A stretch of DNA of 64,000 bases from Falsiroseomonas oleicola (GCF_019029495.1 NZ_JAERQM010000008.1:62001-126000); one strand, 5' to 3'; positions 16,529 to 28,072 are shown, counted from the first letter of the stretch. Notes: generated by a model not told the origin, from the letters alone. A program made the numbers and translations.

Positions 16529-17332
16529 ATGATCGCACGTCGCCCCCTGCTGCTCGCCGGCCTTGCCCTCCCCTTCGCCGCGCAGGCCCAATCCGCCGAG
16601 ATCGGCACCGCCGCACGGCCGCTCCGCATCGGCGTCACCGCCGGCCCGCATGCCCAGGTGATGGAGCATGTGCGGGACCAGGCCGCCCGGGAAAACTTCC
16701 TCATCCGCATCACGGAATTCCAGGACTACATCCAGCCGAACGTGGCGCTGGCCGCCGGCGACCTCGACGCCAACAGCTACCAGCACCAGCCCTTCCTCGA
16801 TCAGCAGGTGCGCGACCGCCGCCTGGCGCTGGTCGCCGCCGGCAAGACGCTGGTCTTCCCGATGGGCCTCTACTCCAAGCGCCATCGCGCCTTGGATGCC
16901 ATCCCCAATGGCGGCCGCGTCGCCGTGCCGAACGACCCGACCAATGGCGGCCGCGCGCTAGTGCTGCTCGCCGCGAACGGCGCCTTCAAGCTGCGCGAGG
17001 GCGCCGATTTTCGGGCGACCGTCGCCGACATTACGGAAAACCCGCGCCGCCTGCGCGTGGTGGAACTCGAGGCGGCGCAGCTGCCGCGGGTGCTGGATGA
17101 GGTGGACCTCGCCGCCATCAACACCAACTACGCAATGCCCGCCGGCCTGAACCCGGTGCGCGACAGCCTCGCCATCGAAAGCGCCGACAGCCCCTATGCC
17201 AACCTGATCGCCGTGCGGCAGCAGGACGCGCAGGCGCCGTGGGTGCGCCGTCTGGTCGCGGCCTACCAGACGCAGTCCGTGAAGGATTTCGTCGCGACCA
17301 CCTTTGCCGGCGCCGTCGTCCCCGCCTTCTGA
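16529..17332 (+). CDS. metQ: MetQ/NlpA-family substrate-binding protein, copy 1
   Basis: 267 residues with a signal peptide (MIARRPLLLAGLALPFAAQAQ) that lacks a lipobox cysteine, so it is probably a free periplasmic protein rather than the usual lipoprotein. Family hallmarks are LRIGVTAGPHAQVMEHV, DYIQPNVALAAGDLDANSYQ, the stretch VAVPNDPTNGGRALVLL, and NTNYAMPAGLNP, which line the ligand pocket. It is followed after 12 bases by a second copy of the same family. Ligand could be methionine, another sulfur compound or a dipeptide. Confidence 0.9.
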   Translation: MIARRPLLLAGLALPFAAQAQSAEIGTAARPLRIGVTAGPHAQVMEHVRDQAARENFLIRITEFQDYIQPNVALAAGDLDANSYQHQPFLDQQVRDRRLALVAAGKTLVFPMGLYSKRHRALDAIPNGGRVAVPNDPTNGGRALVLLAANGAFKLREGADFRATVADITENPRRLRVVELEAAQLPRVLDEVDLAAINTNYAMPAGLNPVRDSLAIESADSPYANLIAVRQQDAQAPWVRRLVAAYQTQSVKDFVATTFAGAVVPAF

Positions 17333-17344
17333 GGATTCTCTTCA

Positions 17345-18145
17345 ATGCTCCGTCGTTCGCTTCTCGCCCTTCCCGCTTTGCTGCCTCTCGCCGCGCGGGC
17401 GCAAACCGCCGAGTTCGGCACCGCCGCGCGGCCGCTGCGCGTCGGCGTGACGCAGGGCGTGCATGGCCAGACCTTCGAGAAGGTGCGGGACGTGCTGGCG
17501 CGCGACGGCTTCATCACCCGCGGCGTCGAATTCGGCGACTTCATCCAGCCGAATGCTGCGCTCGCCGCCGGCGACCTCGACGCCAATGCCTATCAGCACC
17601 TGCCCTTCCTGGAGGCGCAGCGCGCCCAGCGCGGCTATGATTTCGTCCCCGTGGGCAAGACGGTGCTGACGCTGATGGGCGTCTTCTCCCGCACCCATCG
17701 CAGCCTGGACGCGCTGCCGAATGGCGCGCGCGTCGCCATCCCGAACGACCCGACCAATGGCGGCCGCGCGCTGCTGCTGCTGGCCCAGGCCGGGGTCTTC
17801 ACGCTGCGCGCGGGTGCCGACCACACCGCGACGGTCGCCGACATCACCGCGAACCCGAAGCGCATCCGCATCGTGGAGCTGGAGGCGGCATCGATCGCGC
17901 GGTCGCTGCAGGATGTCGATGCCGGCGCCATCACCGGCAACTACGCCGTGCCCGCCGGCCTGAACCCGCTGCGCGACGCCTTGGCGCGGGAGACGGAGCA
18001 GAGCGTCTATACCGTGCTGGTCGTGGTCCGCCGCGCCGATGCGGAGCGCCCCTGGGCGAAGCGCCTCGCGGAAGGCTACCGCCACCCGGAGGTCCGCGCC
18101 TTCGTCGAACAAACCTTTGGCGGCGCGGTGATCTCCGGTGGCTGA
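17345..18145 (+). CDS. metQ: MetQ/NlpA-family substrate-binding protein, copy 2
   Basis: 266 residues, clearly a tandem paralogue of the preceding gene. Shared blocks include AEFGTAARPLRVGVTQG, DFIQPNAALAAGDLDANAYQ, IPNDPTNGGRALLLL and GNYAVPAGLNPLRD, while pocket-lining positions differ (YSKRHRALDAIPNG versus FSRTHRSLDALPNG). A Sec signal peptide is present, again without a lipobox. Its last 8 bases overlap the GTG start of the flavin monooxygenase gene. Two receptors for one MetNI pair suggest a broadened ligand range. Confidence 0.9.
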   Translation: MLRRSLLALPALLPLAARAQTAEFGTAARPLRVGVTQGVHGQTFEKVRDVLARDGFITRGVEFGDFIQPNAALAAGDLDANAYQHLPFLEAQRAQRGYDFVPVGKTVLTLMGVFSRTHRSLDALPNGARVAIPNDPTNGGRALLLLAQAGVFTLRAGADHTATVADITANPKRIRIVELEAASIARSLQDVDAGAITGNYAVPAGLNPLRDALARETEQSVYTVLVVVRRADAERPWAKRLAEGYRHPEVRAFVEQTFGGAVISGG

Positions 18146-19463
18146 GCGCCGGCGGCTGCATCTGGGCGCCTTCATGCGCCCGGTCAGCATCCACACCGGC
18201 GCCTGGCGCTACCCCGGCGCCTGGGCCGACGCCAACTTCAACTTTGCCCGGCTGAAGTACCTGATCCAGAAGCTGGAGGCGGGCAAATTCGACGCCTTCT
18301 TCATGGCCGATCACCTGGCCCTGCTGAACATGCCGATCGAGGCGCTGCGCCGCAGCCACACCGTGACCAGCTTCGACCCGTTGACCCTGCTGCCGGCACT
18401 CGCCGCGGTGACCGAGCGCATCGGGCTGATCGCGACGGCGTCGACCACCTATAACGACGCCTATCACGTCGCCCGAAAATTCGCCTCGCTCGACCATATC
18501 TCGAACGGTCGCGCGGGCTGGAACCTGGTTACCACGGCGAACCCCGACGCCGCGCTGAATTTCGGCCAGGACGCCCACATGGCGCATGGCGAGCGCTACA
18601 AGCGCGCCCGCGAGTTCTATGACGTGGTCACGGGTTTATGGGACAGTTTCGCGGATGACGCCTTCATCCGCGACCAGGAGAGCGGCATCTTCTGGGACCC
18701 GGCGCGGATGCATGTGCTGGACCACAAGGGCCCCGAGCTCTCGGTGCGCGGCCCGCTGAACGTGGCGCGCCCGGTGCAGGGCTGGCCGGTGATCGTGCAG
18801 GCCGGCGCCTCCGACGCCGGCCGCCAGATCGCCGCCGAGACGGCGGAAATGGTTTTTGCGGCTGGCGGCACGCTGGCGGATGCGCAGGCCTTCTACGCCG
18901 ACGTGAAAGGCCGCGCGGCCCGGTACGGCCGCGATCCCGAATCGATAAAAATCCTGCCCGGCGCGCTGGTGGTGGTGGGCGACACGGTGGCCGAAGCGCG
19001 CGCCGCGCGCGACCACCTGGACAGCCTGGTGCATGAGGACAGCGCCATCGGCTCGCTCTCCATCGCCCTCGGCGTCGATGCCCGCGCCTTCGACCCGGAC
19101 GGCCCCCTGCCCGAGATTCCCGAGACCGAGGCCAGCAAGTCCGGCCGCGAGCGCGCCATCAACCTGGCGCGGCGGGAGGGGCTGACGGTGCGGCAGCTGG
19201 CGCAGCGCCTCGGCGGCTATGCCGGCCTGGCGTTGGTCGGCACGCCCGAGACCATCGCGGATGAGATGGAGCAGTGGCTGGATGGCCGCGGCTGCGACGG
19301 CTTCAACATCATGTTCCCGCATGTGCCGGCGGGGCTGGATGACTTCGTCGACAAGGTGGTGCCCGAATTGCAGCGCCGCGGCCTGTTCCGTCAGGACTAC
19401 GAGGGCACCACGCTGCGCGACCACCTCGGCCTGAAGCGGCCGGAGAACCGCTTCTTCCCGTAG
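18138..19463 (+). CDS. LLM-class flavin-dependent monooxygenase (NtaA/SnaA/DszA type)
   Basis: 441 residues with a bacterial luciferase-like TIM barrel. Diagnostic segments are LHLGAFMRPVSIHTGAWRYP, FDAFFMADH, the FMN-site run ERIGLIATASTTYNDAYHVA, NGRAGWNLVTTANPDA, and PVIVQAGASDAGRQIAAETA. This is the NtaA/SnaA/DszA/EDTA-monooxygenase branch, which needs reduced FMN supplied by a separate reductase; none is encoded nearby. The GTG start overlaps metQ copy 2 by 8 bases, so the enzyme is part of the importer operon. The likely job is oxidative breakdown of the imported sulfur or nitrogen compound. Confidence 0.9.
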   Translation: MAERRRLHLGAFMRPVSIHTGAWRYPGAWADANFNFARLKYLIQKLEAGKFDAFFMADHLALLNMPIEALRRSHTVTSFDPLTLLPALAAVTERIGLIATASTTYNDAYHVARKFASLDHISNGRAGWNLVTTANPDAALNFGQDAHMAHGERYKRAREFYDVVTGLWDSFADDAFIRDQESGIFWDPARMHVLDHKGPELSVRGPLNVARPVQGWPVIVQAGASDAGRQIAAETAEMVFAAGGTLADAQAFYADVKGRAARYGRDPESIKILPGALVVVGDTVAEARAARDHLDSLVHEDSAIGSLSIALGVDARAFDPDGPLPEIPETEASKSGRERAINLARREGLTVRQLAQRLGGYAGLALVGTPETIADEMEQWLDGRGCDGFNIMFPHVPAGLDDFVDKVVPELQRRGLFRQDYEGTTLRDHLGLKRPENRFFP

Positions 19464-19469
19464 GTCCTC

Positions 19470-19802
19470 TCAGCGCGCCGACCGGATCACCACCGGCGCG
19501 TTGCCCGCGCAATTCTGCCGCATGGCGAGCAGCCGCTGTGCCTCCGCATTGTTGCCGATGCGGCGCTGGATGCCGGCCCCTTCCTCCAACTCCAGGTTGT
19601 AGCCTTCACAGGTATCCGCCGCGGCACGACGCCGCTCCATCGGCACGGCATAGGGCGCGATGGTGCCGGAAGCCGCGGACATGGCGCGGAAGGCGGCGGC
19701 AGTGCCCGGCTCCGGCGCCCGGCGCATGACGAGGACGACGCCGACCACGACGACAAGCAGGCACAAGGTCCCTGCCAGATAGGCCAAATTCCGACGCGTC
19801 AT
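19470..19802 (-). CDS. Small single-span membrane protein, hypothetical
   Basis: 110 residues. After MTRRN comes one strong transmembrane segment (LAYLAGTLCLLVVVVGVVLVM), then a soluble, probably periplasmic domain with two cysteines (DTCEGYN and RQNCAGN) that could pair. The start at 19802 has AAAAGGGAA at good spacing; a longer in-frame start at 19856 is less likely. It is convergent with the monooxygenase gene (6 bases between stops). No recognised domain. Confidence 0.7.
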   Translation of the reverse strand: MTRRNLAYLAGTLCLLVVVVGVVLVMRRAPEPGTAAAFRAMSAASGTIAPYAVPMERRRAAADTCEGYNLELEEGAGIQRRIGNNAEAQRLLAMRQNCAGNAPVVIRSAR

Positions 19803-19896
19803 GGCATTCCCTTTTGGATCCGCACCGGGGACCACAAAGCGAAGCGGCCGCGCCAAGTCAACGGAATTTCAGCACATGACAGGGCTGTGAGACATC

Positions 19897-22611
19897 TCAA
19901 TTCCGATACGCCGCCCGCCGGGGCAAGGCATGCGCCGAATTCGCCAATTCGCGCTCCAGATCCGGTGCCGAGGCGCGGGCGAGCGGCATGGTCATCTGGC
20001 AGAGCAAGCCTTCCGGCCGCCAATCCATGGCGATGGAACCGCCGAGCTGGCCGGCGATCGTCGCCTCCAGCACCCGGGTGCCGAAGCCCTGCCTCCGTGG
20101 CGGAGCCGCCAGCGGCGGCCCTCCGGTCTCGATCCAGCGCAGATGCAGAAGGCCGGATTCGGAGAACCATCCCAGCGATACCTGCCCACCGGGCACCGAC
20201 AGGGCGCCATGCCGTATCGCATTGGTCGCGAGTTCATGCAGCGCCATGGACAGCGCCTGCGCCGCGGTGGGGGCGATGCGCACCGGTGGCCCCTCCACCC
20301 GTACCAGCGGCTGGCCATCGGCGGCCAGGAAGGGCGCCAGTTCCGCCGCCACCAGCTCCTGCAAGCCAACGCCATCCCATTTGCCATCGGCCAGCAGCGT
20401 ATGGGCGCGGGCCAGGGCCGCGATGCGGCCGAGCACCGCGTTGGCGAAGGCCTCCGGGTCATCCTTCGGCGTCATCCGCACCGCCGCCTGCACCACCGCC
20501 AGGGCGTTCTTGGCGCGATGGTCCAACTCCCGCATCAGCACGGTCTGGCGTTCCTCCGACTCGCGGCGCTCCGTGACATCGAGCGCCACGCCGAGCAGGC
20601 GCAGCGCCTGGCCGGTCACGCGGTCCCGCACCACTTCCCCGCGTTCGGCGATCCAGCGCAGCGCCCCGTCATGAACGCGACGGATGCGGAATTCCTCCGC
20701 CCAATCCCGCTGATCGCCCGCCAGCAGGCGGCGCAGCCCGGTCTCGACGCGCGGACGATCGGCCGCTTCGACCCCGCGACGCCAGCGGAGGAGATCGATC
20801 GGCTCCGCGGGATCTGTGCCGTAGAGGCGGTGGCAGCTTTCCGACCAATGCACATCGCCGGTCCGGATGTCCCACTCCCAGGTGCCGACCTGCCCCGCCT
20901 CCTGCGCCAGGCGCAGCCTTTCGACGCTGCCACGCAGCGCAACCTCCGCCATGCGGCGCTGGATTTCCGCCTGGCGCGCGGCCTCGACATCCCGCGCCGC
21001 GACGGTGACGCCGCCGCCCTGGGCGGGGTGGATATTCAGCTCGAACCAGGTGCCGGCGAGCGGTGAGCGGGCGCAGAGATGCGCCTCCTGCCCCGTGGCG
21101 ATGACCCGTTCGATGGCCTCCCAGCTCTGGCTGCCGCGCACCGTGGGGAACAGGTCCAGGAAATCCCGGCCCAGAACTTCCTCCCGCCGCAGCCCCCACA
21201 GTTCCAGCGCCCGGCGGCTGGCGAAGCGGATCGCGCCCTGGGCGTCGAGCGCGTAGAGCATGTCGCCCAGGCTTTCCAGCACCTCCCGCGCCCGCTGCAC
21301 GGATTCGGCCAGCGCGGCCTCGGCCTGCTTCAGCTCCGTCACATCGACATGCGCGCCCAGCATGCGCAGCGCCCGGCCGGAGGCGTCGCGCTGGATCTCC
21401 GCCCGCGCAGCAATCCAGCGCACGGCGCCGGCCGGCGTGACGATGCGGTATTCCTGGGCATACTCGGTGGCGACGGAGTCCGGCGCGATCGCGTCGAGAA
21501 AGCGGGTTTCGGCCCGCACCCGATCCTCCGGATGCAGCCGCGCCACCCAGTCGGCATGCTGTTCCTCCGCCGGCAGGGCGTCCCGGCCCTGCAGGTCCAT
21601 ATATTCGGGGGAGCGCAGGTTCTGCCCGGTGCGCAGGTCGATCTCGAAGCCGCCGACGCGGCCCACCTGCTGCACCCGGCGCAGCCGGGCCTCGCTGGCA
21701 CGCAGCGCCGCCTCTGCGCGCCGGCGCCGCAGCGCCGACCACAGCCGTTCCGCCACTTCCAGCGCCAGCGCCGCCTCCGACTCCGTCCAGCGGCGCGGCG
21801 TGGGATGATGCAGGCCAAGCAGGGCTGCCAGCCGGCCCTGTTTCAGCAGCGGCACGGTCAGGCCGCCATCCGCCTCCGCCACGTCCAGACCCAGGGGGCG
21901 TCCGGCGCGCAGGGTGGCGATGCCGGCGCCGAACCGCGCCAGGGGCCAGGTGCCCGGCGCGCTGGGCAGGGTGCCATCGGTCCAGTCGGCCGCGATGCCA
22001 CAGCTCGTTTCCGTCGCATCCACCTCGGCAAAGGCACAGCGCCCGGCGGCAAGATGCCGGCCGAGCGCTGCCGTCGCGGTGCGCAGCAGGGTCTCCGGCG
22101 CATCCAGGTCCCGCAACGCCGCATCGAGGTCGAGCAGAAAGCCGTCGCGTCGTTCGGCCAGGACCGGCCGGGTGATGTCCGTCGCCGTCAGCAGGGCGCC
22201 GGCGATGCAGCCCTCCAGATCCCGCAGCGGCACCGCCAGAAGATCGAAGAAACGGGGTCCGGGGCGTTCCAGCGATGCCAGGCGGCCAGGACGGCCGGCC
22301 AGGGCCGCGCGCACCATGGCTGCAATGCCATCCGCGCCGGGCCAGAGCAGTCCGCAGGCCTGGCCCTGCGGCGCGTCCGGCGGCAGCAGCGGGGCGAAGG
22401 CGGGATTGTGCAGGCAGGACAGGTCCGGCCCCCAGATCAGCGCAGCCGGACCGGCATGTTCGCGCACCAGGTCGGAGAAGCCGCGCAGGGCGGAGGACCA
22501 GCCGGCCATCGGACCCAGTGGGGTGCCGGACCAGTCAGCCTCGCCCGTCGAAACCACGGGCGCCCCATCATCACACTGGGGGCCGGCCGGCGATGGCGGG
22601 ATGCGGCGCAT
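19897..22611 (-). CDS. Multi-PAS sensor histidine kinase of the HWE family
   Basis: About 904 residues, with no membrane segment, hence cytosolic. The order is an N-terminal PAS-like region (to about 130), a GAF-like domain (about 140-300), then three PAS/PAC modules, each ending in a PAC signature such as LRMLGAHVDVTE or LRLLGVALDVTE. The HWE kinase domain carries phospho-acceptor H698 in ELDHRAKNALAVVQ, and the ATPase half has ALHELATNAIRHGAL and GFGTRVLE. In HWE kinases the usual ATP-lid is replaced, as here. No response regulator is adjacent, so it is an orphan. The ATG at 22611 is preferred over a TTG at 22650; the start is uncertain. Confidence 0.88.
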   Translation of the reverse strand: MRRIPPSPAGPQCDDGAPVVSTGEADWSGTPLGPMAGWSSALRGFSDLVREHAGPAALIWGPDLSCLHNPAFAPLLPPDAPQGQACGLLWPGADGIAAMVRAALAGRPGRLASLERPGPRFFDLLAVPLRDLEGCIAGALLTATDITRPVLAERRDGFLLDLDAALRDLDAPETLLRTATAALGRHLAAGRCAFAEVDATETSCGIAADWTDGTLPSAPGTWPLARFGAGIATLRAGRPLGLDVAEADGGLTVPLLKQGRLAALLGLHHPTPRRWTESEAALALEVAERLWSALRRRRAEAALRASEARLRRVQQVGRVGGFEIDLRTGQNLRSPEYMDLQGRDALPAEEQHADWVARLHPEDRVRAETRFLDAIAPDSVATEYAQEYRIVTPAGAVRWIAARAEIQRDASGRALRMLGAHVDVTELKQAEAALAESVQRAREVLESLGDMLYALDAQGAIRFASRRALELWGLRREEVLGRDFLDLFPTVRGSQSWEAIERVIATGQEAHLCARSPLAGTWFELNIHPAQGGGVTVAARDVEAARQAEIQRRMAEVALRGSVERLRLAQEAGQVGTWEWDIRTGDVHWSESCHRLYGTDPAEPIDLLRWRRGVEAADRPRVETGLRRLLAGDQRDWAEEFRIRRVHDGALRWIAERGEVVRDRVTGQALRLLGVALDVTERRESEERQTVLMRELDHRAKNALAVVQAAVRMTPKDDPEAFANAVLGRIAALARAHTLLADGKWDGVGLQELVAAELAPFLAADGQPLVRVEGPPVRIAPTAAQALSMALHELATNAIRHGALSVPGGQVSLGWFSESGLLHLRWIETGGPPLAAPPRRQGFGTRVLEATIAGQLGGSIAMDWRPEGLLCQMTMPLARASAPDLERELANSAHALPRRAAYRN

Positions 22612-22823
22612 GGTCGAGTGAGAAGCTCCCGCGCGCCGCGCTCGGCGCAATGCTGGGGCGCGACTCCGGCCCGCGCGCCCATTCCGGGATGTGTAGCGTC
22701 GGCAGGCCGGGGCGTGGCGTCACAAAGACGGGCACGGCCGGGCTGAAAACCGGTCTGGACCAGCCCCTTCCGGACCTGCTCCGAAGCGACAACGCGGCGC
22801 AGGGCGAGGCGTTGCACGGGTCC

Positions 22824-23426
22824 TCAAATCAGGGCGCGAAGACTCGCATGCGGCACCGTCAGCGGCTGGCCAAGGCGGCAGAGCGCGGCGGCCGGCGCCA
22901 TGCTGGCCTGGGCGAGGGCGACGCAATCCGCCCCCGCGGCGAAGGCCGCATCGGCGGCCGCCGCCACCATTTCCGCGTAGAGGGCGACATTCCCGGCCCG
23001 GAAGGCCGCCCATGCCTCCGGCACCAGGCGGATGCTCGCCACGGCGCCGCTCGCCTGGAAAAGCGCGGCGGTCGGCGCCATCGTGGTCTCCACCGCGCAG
23101 AGCGCGACCACCCTGCCCCCGCCATCCGCCGCGGCGGCTGCCAGCGCCGCATCGGCCCGGCGAACCGGCACGCCGGCCTGGGCCAGGGTGACAGCGGGGC
23201 CAAGGGTGGAGCAGGTGAGGAGCACCGCATCGATGCCCGGCAGGGCCAGGGCCTCCAGCGCCGCGGCGGTGCGCGCGGCGATATCGGGGGTCAGGCCGCC
23301 GGCGGCTTCGGCCTCGGCCAGCAGGTCGGGGCGGATCGTATGATGCAGCGCCAGCCCTGGCGGACAGGCGGCATCGAACAGCGGAAGATTGCTGGCGGCG
23401 GTGTGGAGGCAGGCGATGTGGCGCAT
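22824..23426 (-). CDS. Aspartate/glutamate racemase-family protein
   Basis: 200 residues with the Asp/Glu/hydantoin racemase fold. The first catalytic cysteine is C72 in LLTCSTLGP. At the place of the second, the sequence is LAQASMAPAA, with alanine instead of cysteine, so a two-base racemization mechanism is unlikely. Relatives with one cysteine include decarboxylases and isomerases such as maleate isomerase-like and arylmalonate decarboxylase-like proteins. No signal peptide. It lies between the histidine kinase and ilvC genes on the same strand, with a REP-like element before ilvC. Confidence 0.75.
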   Translation of the reverse strand: MRHIACLHTAASNLPLFDAACPPGLALHHTIRPDLLAEAEAAGGLTPDIAARTAAALEALALPGIDAVLLTCSTLGPAVTLAQAGVPVRRADAALAAAAADGGGRVVALCAVETTMAPTAALFQASGAVASIRLVPEAWAAFRAGNVALYAEMVAAAADAAFAAGADCVALAQASMAPAAALCRLGQPLTVPHASLRALI

Positions 23427-23451
23427 GGTCGTCGCAGCCCCCTCACCCCGG

Positions 23452-23478
23452 CCCTCTCCCCCCGTCGGGGGGAGAGGG
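23452..23478. repeat. REP-like palindrome, copy 2
   Basis: An inverted repeat CCCTCTCCCC / GGGGAGAGGG with a short loop, preceded at 23439-23449 by CCCCCTCACCC. It lies in the 63-base gap between the racemase-like gene and ilvC. It shares core and flanking box with the copies at 41207, 48832 and 48999. Confidence 0.7.
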
Positions 23479-23489
23479 AGGTATCGTCC

Positions 23490-25573
<2,084 letters not shown>

Positions 25574-25628
25574 GGCATGGGCTCCGGAAACGGTTCGCCC
25601 CGCGAACGGCGGAAAGGCCCGCAAAGTT

Positions 25629-26150
25629 TCAGACCGTCAGCGCGGAGCTGCCCCGCACGATGGCCACCGCGCCGGTCCGGCTGACCTCCTTCAGCCCGAT
25701 CGGCCGCATCAGGTTGCAGAAGGCGTCGATCTTGTCGGCATTGCCGGTCATCTCGAAGACGAAGCTTTCGGTCGTCGCATCCACCACCCGGGCGCGGAAG
25801 GCATCCGCCAGCCGCAGCGCCTCCACCCGATGCTCGCCGCTGCCCACCACCTTGATGAGCGCCAGTTCGCGCACGAGATGCGGCCCGGCCAGCGACAGGT
25901 CGGAGACCTTGTGCACCGGCACCAGCCGGTCGAGCTGCGCCTTGATCTGCTCGATCACCATCCCCGTGCCGGAAGTGACGACGGTGATGCGCGACAGGCG
26001 CCGATCCTCATCCACCGGGGCGACGGTCAGGCTTTCGATATTGTAGCCGCGGCCGGAGAACAGGCCGATGACGCGCGCGAGCACGCCGGCCTCGTTCTCC
26101 ACCAGCACCGCGATGGTCGCGGAGCGGAAATTTTCCAGATTGTCGGACAT
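25629..26150 (-). CDS. ilvN: Acetolactate synthase small (regulatory) subunit
   Basis: 173 residues. An N-terminal ACT domain (TIAVLVENEAGVLARVIGLF, then GYNIESLTVAP) provides valine feedback inhibition, followed by the conserved C-terminal domain with ELALIKV and FVFEMTGNADKIDAF. It activates and regulates the large subunit encoded just upstream; the intergenic gap is 55 bases. The length and both domains are those of the IlvH/IlvN-type single-ACT small subunit. Confidence 0.95.
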   Translation of the reverse strand: MSDNLENFRSATIAVLVENEAGVLARVIGLFSGRGYNIESLTVAPVDEDRRLSRITVVTSGTGMVIEQIKAQLDRLVPVHKVSDLSLAGPHLVRELALIKVVGSGEHRVEALRLADAFRARVVDATTESFVFEMTGNADKIDAFCNLMRPIGLKEVSRTGAVAIVRGSSALTV

Positions 26151-26205
26151 GGGTTCAGCAGTTCAGCAGGAGGACAGGGGACGGCGGAGCAGGTCGGGCG
26201 AAGGT

Positions 26206-28008
26206 TCAGACCAGAACCTTGCCCTCATCCGTCACCCCGGCGACGCCACCCTCCTGCCCCGGGCCCAGGATCATCTCATTATGCGCGGCGCCCGAGGGGA
26301 TCATCGGGAAGCAGTTCTCGTCCTTTGCCACCGCGATATCGGCGATCACGGGCCGGTCGGTCGCCAGCATTTCCCGGATCACGTCGTCGAGCTGGCTTTC
26401 CTCGGTCGCGCGCAGGCCGACGCCATGGAAGCTTTCGGCCAGCTTCACGAAGTCCGGCAGCGCCTCGGAATAGCTTTCGGAATAGCGGCCGCCATGCAGC
26501 AGTTCCTGCCACTGCCGCACCATGCCCATATATTCGTTGTTCAGGATGAACACCTTCACCGGCAGGCGGTACTGGCAGAGCGTCGCCATCTCCTGGATGT
26601 TCATCAGGATGCTGGCCTCGCCGGCGATGTCGATGACCAGCGCATCCGGATGCGCGATCTGCACGCCCATCGCCGCCGGCAGGCCGTAGCCCATGGTGCC
26701 GAGGCCGCCCGAGGTCATCCAGCGGTTCGGCTTCTCGAAGCCAAAGTACTGGGCGGCCCACATCTGGTGCTGGCCGACCTCCGTGGTGATGAAGGTCTCG
26801 CGGCCGGATTCCCGGGTGATCTCGTACAGCCGCTTCACCGCATGCTGCGGCTTGATGATCTTGCCCTGCTGGACATACTGAAGGCAGTTCTTGCCGCGCC
26901 ACAGGTCGATCTGGCGCCACCACTCGGCCAGGGCCTCCCGCATCGGCGGCTGGCTGTCTTCCTTCCAGACCTGGATCATGGCGGCCAGGATCTGCCCGGC
27001 ATCGCCGACGATCGGCACCTCCACCTTGACGTTCTTGTTGATGGAGGAGGGGTCGATATCGGCGTGGATCTTCTTCGAGCCCGGCGAGAAGAAGGCCAGG
27101 TTGCCGGTCACCCGGTCATCGAAGCGGGCGCCCATGTTCAGCATGACGTCGCAGCCATGCATGACCAGGTTGGCTTCATAGGTGCCGTGCATGCCGAGCA
27201 TGCCGATGAATTGCGGGTCCTGGGACGGGAAGGCGCCGAGGCCCATCAGCGTATTGGTCACCGGGAAGCCGGTCAGATGCGCGAAGTCGGACAGCAGCCG
27301 CGCCGCCTCCGGCCCCGAATTGATGACGCCGCCGCCGGCATAGATCACCGGGCGCTTCGCCTGCTTCATCATCGCCACGGCCTTGCGCACCTGCGCCATG
27401 TCCGGGCTGGTGACGGGGCGGTAGGAGCGGTGCGGCTGGGCGGCGGGCGGCGCTTCCGTATAGGGCGCCTTGTTGATGAGGATGTCCTTCGGCAGGTCGA
27501 TCACCACCGGGCCGGGACGGCCGCTGCGGGCGACGTGGAAGGCCTCATGCACCACCCGCGCCAGGTCTGCGCTGCGCTTCACCAGGTAGTTGTGCTTGGT
27601 GGCCGGGCGGGTGATGCCGGTGGTGTCGGCTTCCTGGAAGGCGTCATTGCCGATCAGATGCGTCGGCACCTGGCCGGTCAGGCAGACCAGCGGGATGCTG
27701 TCCATCAGCGCGTCCAGCAGCCCCGTCACGGCATTGGTGGCGCCGGGGCCGGAGGTGACCAGCACGCAGCCCACCTTGCCGGTGGAGCGGGCATAGCCTT
27801 CCGCCGCATGCACCGCGGCCTGTTCGTGGCGCACCAGGATGTGGCGGATGGCGTTCTGCTGGAAGATCGCGTCGTAGATCGGCAGCACCGCGCCGCCGGG
27901 ATAGCCGAAGATGACCTCTACCCCCTGCTCCTTCAGCGCGCGAAGGACGACCTCGGCGCCCGACATCGTCAGGGGCTGCGTCGCGGCGTGCTGAGAGGTG
28001 GCGGACAT
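26206..28008 (-). CDS. ilvB: Acetolactate synthase large (catalytic) subunit
   Basis: 600 residues of a ThDP-dependent enzyme. The N-terminal PYR domain has the catalytic glutamate in LVRHEQAAVHAAEGYARSTG, then the FAD-type central domain, and the C-terminal PP domain with GEASILMNIQEMATL leading to FILNNEYMG. The GDG-to-NN thiamine motif thus reads GEA, a variant that as I recall is common in alphaproteobacterial AHAS. The reaction condenses two pyruvates, or pyruvate with 2-oxobutyrate. The ATG at 28008 gives the normal N-terminus. It lies 64 bases downstream of miaA on the same strand. Confidence 0.96.
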   Translation of the reverse strand: MSATSQHAATQPLTMSGAEVVLRALKEQGVEVIFGYPGGAVLPIYDAIFQQNAIRHILVRHEQAAVHAAEGYARSTGKVGCVLVTSGPGATNAVTGLLDALMDSIPLVCLTGQVPTHLIGNDAFQEADTTGITRPATKHNYLVKRSADLARVVHEAFHVARSGRPGPVVIDLPKDILINKAPYTEAPPAAQPHRSYRPVTSPDMAQVRKAVAMMKQAKRPVIYAGGGVINSGPEAARLLSDFAHLTGFPVTNTLMGLGAFPSQDPQFIGMLGMHGTYEANLVMHGCDVMLNMGARFDDRVTGNLAFFSPGSKKIHADIDPSSINKNVKVEVPIVGDAGQILAAMIQVWKEDSQPPMREALAEWWRQIDLWRGKNCLQYVQQGKIIKPQHAVKRLYEITRESGRETFITTEVGQHQMWAAQYFGFEKPNRWMTSGGLGTMGYGLPAAMGVQIAHPDALVIDIAGEASILMNIQEMATLCQYRLPVKVFILNNEYMGMVRQWQELLHGGRYSESYSEALPDFVKLAESFHGVGLRATEESQLDDVIREMLATDRPVIADIAVAKDENCFPMIPSGAAHNEMILGPGQEGGVAGVTDEGKVLV

Positions 28009-28072
28009 GGGGTGGGTGGCTTTCCTGTGATCTGGCGGGTTGGCCCGGGGCGGTGCCACGGACGCGGTTTCC

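Noticed and set aside
26206-28008. GEA instead of GDG in the thiamine motif of the acetolactate synthase.
   Set aside because: As I recall this variant is common in alphaproteobacterial enzymes, and all else is intact, so it is not a defect.
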